Assembly (NCBI GenBank): GCA_022824025.1
Contig: JAJEBF010000056.1
Location: 1-64,000 of the forward strand
Length of the DNA: 64,000 bases
Reading direction: 5' to 3'
From: Caldilineaceae bacterium
GTDB taxonomy: Bacteria > Chloroflexota > Anaerolineae > Caldilineales > Caldilineaceae
The position numbers and the translations under genes were made by a program. Shown here in pieces: positions 44,568-52,606 of this stretch. Each line of letters begins with the position of its first letter. Within the stretch, counting starts at the first letter, position 1. The notes under the pieces are model-generated. The model saw only the letters and a program-made list of their open reading frames with translations. It searched no databases and had not been told where the DNA came from.

Positions 44568-45758
44568 CTACCTGGCATATGGATCGGCGGCGTCGCGAAT
44601 GCCGTCGCCCAGAAAATTGAAGGCCAGTACTGCCAAAACCACCGCCAGACCAGGGGTCAGCACCCACGGCGCAAGCGCCACGGAACGCACATTCTGGGCC
44701 TCCTGCAACAAGACACCCCAACTGATTGCCGGCGCTCGCAGACCCAGACCAATGAAGCTGAGTCCCGTTTCCGACAGAATAATGCCCGGAATCGCCAATG
44801 TCAAGGAAGCGATAATATGGCTCAGGAACGACGGGACCATGTGCCGCAGAATGATTCTCATTTCACTCGAGCCGCTGAACCGGGCCGCCATCACGAAATC
44901 CTCTTCCCGCATGCTCAAGAAGCGCCCGCGCACAACCCGGGCCAAGCCCGTCCACCCCACGAACGATAGCAGAATCGTTACCCCGAAATAGAGCCGGACC
45001 ACCGGCCAGTCGGCGGGGAGGGCCGCTGCAAGCGCCATGATCAGCGGAATCTCCGGGATTGAGCGAATGAACTCGATCAGACGCTGTATGGCGTTGTCGA
45101 GGGCGCCCCCGTAGAAGCCCGAGACGCCGCCAAGCAAAATGCCGATAACCAGACTGAGGACAACACTCACCAATCCAATCGTCAGCGAGATGCGGGCGCC
45201 GTAACACAACCGCGAAAAGAGATCGCGCCCCAGACGGTCCGCCCCTAACAGAAAGACTCCCTGCTCCTCATGCGGCACATCCAACCCGTAAAGGTGCCAC
45301 GAGGAGGCAAACTGCCCCCACAACTCGTACTCGGTCCCCTTCACAAAAAATCGTATCGGATGGATCGTCGATTCGTCCTCAATGTAGATGTTGCGCAGCG
45401 TCTCCGGGTCCCGCTCTCGAATTATCTTGTAGACAAAAGGCCGCCGCAGATTCCCTTCCGCATCAATGATTCGGATATTCATTGGCGGCACAAACTTGTA
45501 CTGCACAAAGGACTGCTCCGGATCATAGGGCGCAACGAATTCGGCGAAGGCGGCTATCCCATACAGTATGACGACCAGAAATCCCGAAAGAACTGCCATC
45601 CGATGCTTCCGAAATCGCCACCACATCAGTTGCGAATATGACGCGACGAAAATGTCCTCATCTTCGATGATTTCCAGATCGAGATTCGCCTCGTCGTCGC
45701 GAAATGCGTCCTCGTCCTCGCCAGACCTTTCGATCCAGGACCGTTGCAGGGTTTCCAT
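44568..45758 (-). CDS. Peptide-type ABC transporter permease (DppC/OppC family), cassette D
   Basis: This 396-aa protein is a close paralog of the cassette C DppC, with the same acidic N-terminus, WWRFRKHRMAVLSG before TM1, and the long extracytoplasmic insert with IRERDPETLRNIY and YGLDVPHEEQGVFLLGADRLGRDLFSR. The core shows VVRGRFLSMREEDFVMAARFSGSSE and ends FNFLGDGIRDAADPYAR. No B-type permease is encoded alongside it; the unpaired B gene is in cassette A (17101-18087). The ATG at 45758 has no strong Shine-Dalgarno (GAATCTCAT upstream). Confidence 0.93.
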   Translation of the reverse strand: METLQRSWIERSGEDEDAFRDDEANLDLEIIEDEDIFVASYSQLMWWRFRKHRMAVLSGFLVVILYGIAAFAEFVAPYDPEQSFVQYKFVPPMNIRIIDAEGNLRRPFVYKIIRERDPETLRNIYIEDESTIHPIRFFVKGTEYELWGQFASSWHLYGLDVPHEEQGVFLLGADRLGRDLFSRLCYGARISLTIGLVSVVLSLVIGILLGGVSGFYGGALDNAIQRLIEFIRSIPEIPLIMALAAALPADWPVVRLYFGVTILLSFVGWTGLARVVRGRFLSMREEDFVMAARFSGSSEMRIILRHMVPSFLSHIIASLTLAIPGIILSETGLSFIGLGLRAPAISWGVLLQEAQNVRSVALAPWVLTPGLAVVLAVLAFNFLGDGIRDAADPYAR

Positions 45759-45959
45759 ATGAGATTCTCCAGGTATCCGCTAAGCCCACTGTACGCGATG
45801 GGTGAACGGTACCCTCTGTTGCGGCTTTACAGGACAAGCCTATCGACTATGTTTTCACTTCATCCAGTCACGACTCTGTTCGACCGGCCAGGCATGAATC
45901 CGGAAACCGGAACAAACTTCATTCAAGTCCAGCTTCTCGCCAACCCCGGCGCGGCCTTC

Positions 45960-46910
45960 TTACATCAATATCAGCTTCTTTGAAATGCTGCGGCCCTGGT
46001 GGATTCGATTGATTATGTCCGCCAGCATCGGCGCAATCGACAACACCTCCACTTTTTCAGACCGCTTTTCCGGGGGCACGGGAAGTGTATTGGACACGAC
46101 CAACTTGGCGATGCGATCGTCTGACTCAAGATGCGCCAGCGCAGAGGGCAACAGCACCGGGTGCGTCACCGCGAACGCGGCGGTCCCTTCCGCTCCCGCT
46201 TCGTACAGAGCGTCGATCTGTTTGAGAACGCTCCCACCGGCCATTATGTCGTCAATGATGATCGGGCGGATTCCGGCGATTTCACCAACCACGTGGGTCG
46301 TCTCAGTCACGCTGACGCTCGTCCGCCTCTTGTGCATGACCACCAGCGGCAAATTCAACAGCTGCGCATACCGGCCCGCCAAGCTCGCTCGGCCTACATC
46401 CGGACTCACGACGGCCGCGTTTTCCCACTCTTCCTGACGAAAATAGTCCGCCAGAATCGGCAGCGCCGAAAGCGGATCAACAGGTATATTGAAGAATCCC
46501 TGGATCGCCCGCGCATGTATATCCACAAAGATGACCCGGTGCGCACCCATCATCTCCAGCATATTGGCGATCACCCGGGCGCTGACCGCTTCGCGGCCGT
46601 GCGCCATCCGCTCCTGACGCGCATACGGAAAATAGGGGACCACCACACTGACGCTATGGGCGCTGGCCCGCCTGAATGCATCCAGGTACAGCATCAACTC
46701 CATCACATGATCGTTCACAGGCTGGCAACAGGATTGCACCAGGAAAATGTCCTGATCCCGAACCACCTCATCGATCATGACGTGGATCTCACTGTCCGGG
46801 AGACGGCGAGTGGTCGACTGACCGAGTTCCACCCCAAGTGTTTGGGCTATCTCCAGCGCTAACTCCTTATGAGCAGAACCACTGAAAATGCGTAAAGGGT
46901 GGTACGACAA
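45960..46910 (-). CDS. prs: Ribose-phosphate pyrophosphokinase (PRPP synthetase)
   Basis: This enzyme of about 316 residues converts ribose-5-phosphate and ATP to PRPP for nucleotide and amino-acid synthesis. It begins [17 protein letters not shown] and shows the N-terminal [22 protein letters not shown], the [11 protein letters not shown] metal-binding segment and a PRPP loop [13 protein letters not shown]. Some signature positions differ from canonical class I enzymes: [15 protein letters not shown] instead of RQDRK-x-REPISAK, and AGGS instead of a T-G-T type loop. It is thus a divergent Prs. I place the start at a TTG (46910) because AGGAG sits seven bases upstream; a GTG at 46916 would overlap that site. 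Confidence 0.9.
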   Translation of the reverse strand: MSYHPLRIFSGSAHKELALEIAQTLGVELGQSTTRRLPDSEIHVMIDEVVRDQDIFLVQSCCQPVNDHVMELMLYLDAFRRASAHSVSVVVPYFPYARQERMAHGREAVSARVIANMLEMMGAHRVIFVDIHARAIQGFFNIPVDPLSALPILADYFRQEEWENAAVVSPDVGRASLAGRYAQLLNLPLVVMHKRRTSVSVTETTHVVGEIAGIRPIIIDDIMAGGSVLKQIDALYEAGAEGTAAFAVTHPVLLPSALAHLESDDRIAKLVVSNTLPVPPEKRSEKVEVLSIAPMLADIINRIHQGRSISKKLILM

Positions 46911-47014
46911 GGTCACTCTCTCCTGTCTTGGGGCGCCCGGGGCCTGCTCGAAGCAACAGCTGCCAGCCCCCCTATCATAGCCTCACACCACTGAAATGGC
47001 AAGAGAAGCGCCCT

Positions 47015-47345
47015 CTGCTATCCACTCAGGCGATTCGTATCTATGAACGCGCCGCGCGGCTCACCCATCGCCTCAAACAGTCTCTGGGCGCCATACCGGG
47101 CGATACGCTCTCGACCCCTTTTGAAGCCGAATATTTCGCCGCGCTCGCCGCCTTTTTCCGGCGCCAACTGGGATGGCGAGGAGTTGACCAGCGGCCGGCG
47201 CCCGCGCAGGCCCAAGCCTGTCAGCGGGCGCACGCTGACCATCGCTCAAAATGGCATGCGCGCCAGCGTTCCATTCTTTCTGTTGAAGGAGGAGATCGAC
47301 CTGCTGGCGGATGATGTGGGAGGCCTGGCTGAGAGCCGGCCCTAG
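47015..47345 (+). pseudogene. C-terminal remnant of a class V aminotransferase-like gene
   Basis: Two different plus-strand frames carry recognisable pieces. The first (from about 47015) reads AIRIYERAARLTHRLKQSLG followed by AIPGDTLSTP, matching the late helix and strand of class V aminotransferases (pattern RI-ELT--L-EGL--IPGV-L-TP). The other, ending at a TAG at 47345, reads RASVPFFLLKEEIDLLADDVG, matching the family's C-terminal RVS-HFYNTEEEID-L motif. The segment that should join them is missing, and there is no start, so this is a frameshifted, deleted relic. Each match is short, so confidence is moderate. Confidence 0.42.
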
Positions 47346-47464
47346 CGGGCCCGCGTTGCAACTTCCCTGCATTTTGGACCAATTCAGGTCTCAAATAGGG
47401 CGTTCACCCTGATTGAGCGAGCAAAACTGGGTAATATGGGCACATTCTCGCCCAGAATTGTGCC

Positions 47465-47493
47465 TTTCCAGCGCCGTGTGTGTATAGTATACT
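47465..47493 (+). promoter_or_regulatory. Possible promoter for the coiled-coil gene
   Basis: TTTCCA, a 17-base spacer and TATACT lie about 135 bases before the coiled-coil gene. The -35 is weak (four of six positions). Confidence 0.4.
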
Positions 47494-47628
47494 TCTGACA
47501 GCAGGTGAACACGGGTAGACGCTGGCCCCCAAAGTGGGCGCCGCCGGCACCTTGGCACGGGACACTTCTCACTATGCCCGGGCCGCAAAGCCCCCGGACC
47601 CGAAACACGTAGCTGAATTGAGACGGCA

Positions 47629-48123
47629 ATGACAATGGCAACCGAGAGTGAACGGATCGCCCGCATTGAGGGCGCCTACGAGCATCTGGCGACAAAAGCC
47701 GATGTGGAATCCATTAAGACCGAAGTGCATGACGTCAAAGCGGAGGTGCAAACGGTCAAAGCGGACGTGCAGTCGGTCAAAACGGACGTGCAGTCAGTCA
47801 AAACTGAGTTGCATGACGTCAAGGCGAATGTGCAGTCGGTCAATACCGAGTTGAAGGAAGAGATACAATCTGTCAGGTCGGAGGCGCAGACATTCAAGAC
47901 CGAGCTGCAAAATGAGATACAAGCGGCCAAGTCTGACCTGCGAGAGGAGATGCATACTCTCAAGTCCGATCTGCAGACGGAGATATACGCAGTCAGAACC
48001 GAACTGAAAAGTGATAATGCCGTGATGAGGAACGATCTCCGGTGGATGAAATGGGCCCTCGGCATTGTAATGCTAGGCGTCCTGCTGCCGTTCCTGCAAA
48101 CATTGCTTGAAAGCTTGCCCTGA
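47629..48123 (+). CDS. Heptad-repeat coiled-coil protein with C-terminal membrane anchor
   Basis: This 164-aa protein has residues about 27-130 as one long coiled coil. Seven consecutive seven-residue units of the type S-V-K-T-D-V-Q (27-75) are followed by more divergent heptads and 11-residue units ([22 protein letters not shown]). A short basic turn (RNDLRWMKW) leads to one transmembrane helix ([18 protein letters not shown]). The topology is therefore a cytoplasmic or extracellular stalk with a C-terminal anchor. Similar tail-anchored coiled-coil proteins (DUF1640/CCDC90-like) are widespread and poorly understood. There are two ATG candidates, 47629 and 47635. Confidence 0.8.
   Translation: MTMATESERIARIEGAYEHLATKADVESIKTEVHDVKAEVQTVKADVQSVKTDVQSVKTELHDVKANVQSVNTELKEEIQSVRSEAQTFKTELQNEIQAAKSDLREEMHTLKSDLQTEIYAVRTELKSDNAVMRNDLRWMKWALGIVMLGVLLPFLQTLLESLP
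47707..47853 (+). repeat. Seven 21-bp coding repeats of the coiled-coil gene
   Basis: Seven consecutive 21-base units encode the heptads SIKTEV(H) through VNTEL. Units four and five differ at only a few bases, so the array is recent enough to vary in length by slippage. Confidence 0.75.
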
Positions 48124-48704
48124 CGCACAGGTATCACTGTCGTGCGCCACCCCTCTTTGCGCCGCCAGCCCAAACAGACACACTCTTACGGGAACATGCA
48201 GGTCGGATCAGACCTTGGACCAATCTGCTCTGTCTTCTGAAGACAAGCTGCTGACGCGTAAACGTTTCATCAATGAGACCATGGTTGACCAACTCAAGAA
48301 TATCTCCCCGATTGAACACACCCGTCACCCCAGCATGACCCACTTTCTCGTCAATCTCATCGCCGGTTTGATCGCTTTCACCTGGCAACCCAGATAGCCT
48401 TCGTTCCATCTCTCTGAAAGAGATGTGGCTCTACTGCCAGCCACCATCTGACTCCGAATTGAGGTGAGGCAATCATCAGTTAAGGGCCTAATTCCTTCAA
48501 TTCGATTCGTAGTACCCCTCTGTTCGTTTCCCCAAGATAACGCCTTCAAGCTCAAGCGGGGCCGCCCCCGCACTCACCCCATGCCTGCCGACCCTGTCCC
48601 CGTGCTTGTCGGACTGACATAACAGGTGGTAAAAAGATCGGGGACAGGTCAACAAATTGGGCCGCCAACCGGGCAGGTGAAGCCCGCTCCCTGAGGAGGC
48701 AATC
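48124..48704. other. Intergenic region containing an IS remnant
   Basis: These 581 bases hold the tail of an IS982-type transposase (48227-48397) and a short hairpin just after it (CATCTCT ... AGAGATG, 48407-48425). The rest (48426-48690) shows nothing but the strong Shine-Dalgarno for the next gene. Confidence 0.55.
48227..48397 (+). mobile_element. IS982-family transposase C-terminal remnant
   Basis: The frame ending at 48397 reads [19 protein letters not shown] followed by [11 protein letters not shown] and [15 protein letters not shown]. This is the C-terminal signature of IS982-family DDE transposases (RKR-IIET--DQLKNI--IEHSRHRS ... NL-AGLIAY), including the catalytic Glu of INETMVDQ. 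No start, no upstream DDE core and no matching inverted repeats are found nearby, so only the last 55 or so residues survive. Confidence 0.7.
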
Positions 48705-49307
48705 TTGAAAAACCGTGAACTGCTGGTCGCGACCCATAACCAGGGCAAGTTGCAGGAGTACCGCATACTTCTTCGCGACCTGCCGCTGACACTCACCTAT
48801 CTCGCCGAAATTGGCGTCCAGGAAGAGGTCGCAGAAACAGAAAATACTTTCGCAGCCAATGCCGTACTCAAAGCCAGGCACTACGCTGGACTGACCGGAC
48901 TCTGGACCTGGGCCGACGACAGCGGCCTGGAAGTGGATGCCTTGCACGGCGCGCCCGGCGTGCATTCCGCCCGCTATGCCGGCCCACAAGCATCCGACCG
49001 GGACAGAAACGATAAACTGCTCACAGAACTCCAGCCGCACCCCCGCCCTTGGACCGCGCGATTCCAGTGCGTAGTGGCCATCGCCCGCCCTCAGGCCTCT
49101 ACCGAAACCTGCACTGGGACTTTGAAGGGACTGATCACTGGAGTGCCGCGAGGGGCACGCGGCTTCGGCTATGATCCCGTTTTCTTCGTGCCCGAAGTCG
49201 GGCGAACGCTGGCAGAGCTGCCTACGTCGGTCAAGAACAGGATCAGCCATCGTGGAAGGGCTTCGGCTCAGGCAAAGCTGCTGCTTGCCTGCCTTTTGAA
49301 CGAATAG
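48705..49307 (+). CDS. rdgB: XTP/dITP pyrophosphatase (RdgB/HAM1 family)
   Basis: This 200-aa house-cleaning enzyme hydrolyses XTP, dITP and ITP to monophosphates and so keeps deaminated purines out of DNA and RNA. Motifs are THNQGKLQEY (substrate and Mg binding, N-terminal), WADDSGLEVDALHGAPGVHSARYAG (catalytic Asp), GFGYDPVFFVPEVGRTLAEL and KNRISHRGRA. The start codon is TTG, supported by GAGGAGG six bases upstream; no in-frame ATG lies near. It is a stand-alone gene with a long spacer on the left and a 219-base gap before the small membrane proteins. Confidence 0.95.
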   Translation: MKNRELLVATHNQGKLQEYRILLRDLPLTLTYLAEIGVQEEVAETENTFAANAVLKARHYAGLTGLWTWADDSGLEVDALHGAPGVHSARYAGPQASDRDRNDKLLTELQPHPRPWTARFQCVVAIARPQASTETCTGTLKGLITGVPRGARGFGYDPVFFVPEVGRTLAELPTSVKNRISHRGRASAQAKLLLACLLNE

Positions 49308-49526
49308 CTCACCGAACCGCACGCCAAGCTTGGCTTGACGTCACTTCGGCGATATTCTGGTTGGGAGAGGACCGCAGTGTATTTTTCTGCAAACGGACGC
49401 TTATCCAACGCAACGACTTCACCGCCAAACCAAGTCCTCTTTCCCAAGGACAAGAGTGCAATTTACTGCCCCAGATTCATACTTGGTTACAGTAAGGCTG
49501 GAGCGCCAACATGAGGAGAACGCAAC

Positions 49527-49883
49527 ATGAAAGACACCATGCTCCAACCCGTGGTTTACAACATCATTACGATTGTGGCGCTGTTATTTTCTCTGTTCCA
49601 GATCGTGACGGGCGCTTCGGGGCGCTTGGTCAGAACCTCTGAGGCAATCCAGGTTCTCGAAGAGTTTGTCGCCGAAGGCGTTCTCGACGACGAAACGATT
49701 GTCCAGGGCCTCTCGGCCGACCAGGCGATACGCGGACGGCTTGATAACTATCTCATCGTCACCATGCTGATCGCGATCCTGGCCAATGTCGTCGCCAACT
49801 ATCTTGGCAGGGGCAGACACTTTACAAACACTGCCAGGGTTCGTGAACTGGAGGCAGAACTGCGCGCACTAAGAGAAGATTAG
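49527..49883 (+). CDS. Small two-TM membrane protein, tandem copy 1
   Basis: This 118-aa protein has two hydrophobic segments (about 9-28 and 74-92), a soluble loop rich in acidic residues between them, and a cytoplasmic-looking tail NYLGRGRHFTNTARVRELEAELR predicted as a helix. The same length, topology and tail occur in the protein at 50182-50538. It belongs to no family I recognise. GAGGAGAACGCAAC precedes the ATG. The long segment before it has no clear promoter. Confidence 0.7.
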   Translation: MKDTMLQPVVYNIITIVALLFSLFQIVTGASGRLVRTSEAIQVLEEFVAEGVLDDETIVQGLSADQAIRGRLDNYLIVTMLIAILANVVANYLGRGRHFTNTARVRELEAELRALRED

Positions 49884-50113
49884 CGCGCGCGGCCTCCTTG
49901 GGCAGACCCGGACCTGTGGCGTTGTTTCCTGGGCCGTGCTATTTCAATCAGAAACGGACTTGAGGTCTTGGTCGGTGCAGACGGCGTCCCGGAATCAGCG
50001 CCGACGCCCCTGGCCAGCCCAACCCCTTTCACCTCCTTCGCGGGCTAACCAGCTTGGCCTTTGGCATCCTGGTCTAAACGTCAACCCGGCAGGCAACGGC
50101 GGCAAATTGTCAA

Positions 50114-50141
50114 TTGACAGGTAGATGCGTTACCTTAGAAC
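50114..50141 (+). promoter_or_regulatory. Probable promoter of the second small membrane protein
   Basis: TTGACA (50114-50119), a 16-base spacer and TAGAAC (50136-50141) lie just upstream of the 50182 ATG. The -35 sits within a 12-base perfect palindrome TGTCAATTGACA (50108-50119) that could bind a dimeric regulator. Confidence 0.5.
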
Positions 50142-50181
50142 ATGAGGTCACATCGGAACGCTTGGAAAGAGAGGATGAAAA

Positions 50182-50538
50182 ATGAAAGGCAAACTCTTAC
50201 CGCCCGTAGTCTTCAACGTAATTACGATTGTGGCAATGTTGTTTGCCTTGAGCCAAATGGTCACTGAGGTGCCAAGGCTTCTGGCCAGTTCGACCATGAT
50301 CATGTTGGCGCTTGAGGAACTCGCACAAGAAAGTGATCAGGTGGATGAATCCTTAATCGAGACGTTTGCAGCCGACCAGGATCAACGCACGGGACTGTTC
50401 AACGAAATAATCGTGGTCATGGTTATTGCCATTGTGGCCAACGTCATCGCCAACTATCTTGGTCGGGGGAGGCATTTCGCCAATACCGCCCGGATTCGCG
50501 AGTTGGAGGCGGAGTTGCGGGTGGTGCGAGGGGAATAA
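50182..50538 (+). CDS. Small two-TM membrane protein, tandem copy 2
   Basis: This 118-aa paralog of the 49527-49883 protein has the identical length, the N-terminal PPVVFNVITIVAMLF membrane segment, a second hydrophobic segment VVMVIAIVANVIANYL, and the tail GRGRHFANTARIRELEAELR. The middle loop differs, so only membrane parts and tail are conserved. It appears to be a tandem duplication with separate promoters. The function is unknown. Confidence 0.72.
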   Translation: MKGKLLPPVVFNVITIVAMLFALSQMVTEVPRLLASSTMIMLALEELAQESDQVDESLIETFAADQDQRTGLFNEIIVVMVIAIVANVIANYLGRGRHFANTARIRELEAELRVVRGE

Positions 50539-50631
50539 CGCCTCCGATGCTGCCTGCCATTCACAGACAATCGGGACTTGCTGCGTGAAGCCGCGTGAGG
50601 GCCATAAACGCCCCGAATCGTACGCGGCCTA

Positions 50632-51363
50632 TTAGACGCCCCTCTCGCGCCGCCATTTCTCGAACTCTGCCAGCGTCTCGTCGTCGGGCGGATAGACGCC
50701 CACTATGCTGGCCCCGCCGGCCACTTTCTCCTCAAAAAACTTTTCCCTGATCTCCTGCTCGTAGCCGCCGTGGGCAACTTCCTCCGCCAGATGGGCCGGT
50801 ATGACCACCACGCCCTCGGAGTCGCCTACGAGCAGATCCCCCGGCATCACAGCCACACCTGCGCAACCAATAGGAACCTGCATTTCGACCGGGTGATGGA
50901 CGACAAATGACGTCGTGGCGTGGGCCGCTCCGATGTAGGTCGGCAGCTCCAGGCTTCGAAAGCCCGGTGTATCACGCAGCGCGCCGTCGGTGACGAAACC
51001 CGCAGCGCCCCGCTGCGTGATGCGCGTGCCCAGAATGTGGCCGAGGGAGGCCGCGCCGACCTCCCCGCGCGCATCAACGACGAGGATATCTTCCGGTCCA
51101 ACGGCCTCCACCGCCAACCTCTGCACGTTCTTCGTATTGTCGTACCGTTCATCCGCCAGGTCTTCGCGCGCTGGGATATAGCGCAGCGTGAAGGCGTAGC
51201 CCACCATGCGCAGATCGGGCCGCAACGGTGTCAGTCCCGCCAAAAATGTGTTGCGCAACCCATGTTTCTGCAACTGGCTGGTGAGCGTGGCCGTTGAAAT
51301 CGAACGCAGCTTCCTCTTCGCGTCCTCTGAAATCTCATGTGTTCGGACTGATTTCGTCGTCAT
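50632..51363 (-). CDS. RraA-like protein (RraA / HMG aldolase family)
   Basis: This 243-aa protein has the RraA/dimethylmenaquinone-methyltransferase-like fold. Key segments are ISTATLTSQLQKHG (N-terminal), LVVDARGEVGAASLGHILGTRITQRGAAGFVTDGALRD (ligand-binding loop with conserved Arg/Asp) and GCAGVAVMPGDLLVGDSEGVVVIP. Members are either RNase E inhibitors or class II pyruvate aldolases (HMG/CHA aldolase). The catabolic setting makes the aldolase or decarboxylase reading more likely. The ATG at 51363 is chosen over the upstream extension because of its GGGAAAAGG. Confidence 0.85.
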   Translation of the reverse strand: MTTKSVRTHEISEDAKRKLRSISTATLTSQLQKHGLRNTFLAGLTPLRPDLRMVGYAFTLRYIPAREDLADERYDNTKNVQRLAVEAVGPEDILVVDARGEVGAASLGHILGTRITQRGAAGFVTDGALRDTPGFRSLELPTYIGAAHATTSFVVHHPVEMQVPIGCAGVAVMPGDLLVGDSEGVVVIPAHLAEEVAHGGYEQEIREKFFEEKVAGGASIVGVYPPDDETLAEFEKWRRERGV

Positions 51364-51457
51364 CCTTTTCCCAGTTCGCCTGTCTTTTCGCTGTCCGATA
51401 ATGCGAAGCTGCCCCGCTGGACACATCGCTTATGCAAGATCTGCTTGTCGCCCGCCC

Positions 51458-52594
51458 TTACTGCTCCAGCCACTTGGCCCGGCCATATTTGGCCTGAAAG
51501 TAGACAAACTCATCCTGACGCGGCGTGGACACGTTACCCGTGGAAGGATAGTGGGCGATCGCCTCTTCCACGATATCCACCCCCAGTCCCGGACTGTCCG
51601 GCACGACGATCGCGCCGTCCACGATCTCCGGCTGCGGCTGCATTACCTCATACCTCTGCGGCGCATCGTCCTCCAGATGTTCCAGAATCAGGAAGTTCGG
51701 CAAGGTGGCCAACAGATGGACAGCGGCCATCTCCGCCACCGGCCCCAAAGAGCCGTCATGCGGGGCAAAGCCAATCCCGTGGGCTTCCGCCATCGCCGCC
51801 ATCTTCTTCATCTGCAGCAAGCCCCCGGCCCGCCCTGTGTCCGGCTGGATCACGTCCACAATCTCCCGCTCAATCAACTCCCGCACACCGTAGATGTGCG
51901 AATGGCGCTCGCCCGCCGCGATGGGCAGATTGACATGACGGGCAACTTTGGCCAGGTTCTCGATATGCTCAGGCGGTACCGGATCCTCATAGAAAAGCAG
52001 GTCGAACTCCTCAAGCGCCTGGCCAACGCGAATGGCATCCCGCACGCTGAACCACGGCGGCCCGTGTACGTCGGCCATCAGGTCGATCTCCGATCCCACC
52101 GCCTCGCGCAAGGTGCGAATCTTGGCGATCGGGTTCTCAACGCCTCCGGTTTTGAGGCCGCTGAAACCCCGTTCCACCAGATCCTGCGCTCTTTCCGCCG
52201 TCTGCGCGTGCGCATAGAGCCGGATTCGGTCCCGGATCTTTCCACCTAGCAGATTCCACACCGGCACGCCCAGCGCCTTCCCCTTGATGTCCCACAGCGC
52301 CATCTCGATGCCGGTCAGCGCGCCCCCGCCAACGATTCCGGTCATTCCATGACCCATCATCGCCAGATACATCTTCTGCCAGATGCGCTCGATTTGAAAC
52401 GGGTCCTCGCCAATCAGGACCTCGCGCAGATCCTGAATTGCCGTCTCCACCACACGCGGCCAACCGGATGCCTCGCCGACGCCGTAAATCCCCTCATCGG
52501 TGAAGACCTTGACGAAAAGCCAGTTGCGCTTCGTCCATCCGCCGCCCGGCACGCCGGCGTGCATTAGGTAGGTCTTGATGTCACTGATTTTCAT
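51458..52594 (-). CDS. Mandelate racemase / muconate-lactonizing family protein, sugar-acid dehydratase-like
   Basis: This 378-aa enolase-superfamily enzyme has barrel residues Lys148 in GLKTGG (single Lys, not KxK), Asp175 and His177 in ADVHGPPWF, Glu203 in YEDPVPPE, Glu229 in AAGERHSH, and a catalytic-type His in FAPHDGSLGP near residue 278. A single Lys with a DVHG motif and a later His is typical of the D-galactonate/mannonate-type acid-sugar dehydratases rather than MLE. The likely reaction is dehydration of a sugar acid to a 2-keto-3-deoxy acid. The RraA-like aldolase encoded next door could cleave the product. Confidence 0.9.
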   Translation of the reverse strand: MKISDIKTYLMHAGVPGGGWTKRNWLFVKVFTDEGIYGVGEASGWPRVVETAIQDLREVLIGEDPFQIERIWQKMYLAMMGHGMTGIVGGGALTGIEMALWDIKGKALGVPVWNLLGGKIRDRIRLYAHAQTAERAQDLVERGFSGLKTGGVENPIAKIRTLREAVGSEIDLMADVHGPPWFSVRDAIRVGQALEEFDLLFYEDPVPPEHIENLAKVARHVNLPIAAGERHSHIYGVRELIEREIVDVIQPDTGRAGGLLQMKKMAAMAEAHGIGFAPHDGSLGPVAEMAAVHLLATLPNFLILEHLEDDAPQRYEVMQPQPEIVDGAIVVPDSPGLGVDIVEEAIAHYPSTGNVSTPRQDEFVYFQAKYGRAKWLEQ

Positions 52595-52606
52595 AGCCTG
52601 TCTACC

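Larger units (their letters stand above)
46911..47628. other. Intergenic region with decayed gene fragment
   Basis: These 718 bases between prs and the coiled-coil gene contain the degraded aminotransferase fragment (47015-47345) and a possible plus-strand promoter (47465-47493). I see no intact gene; the 47346-47464 part is featureless. Confidence 0.5.

Noticed and set aside
49335-49358. TTGACG followed by a TATTCT box upstream of the first 118-aa membrane protein
   Set aside because: Spacing is 12 bases, too short for a sigma70 promoter.
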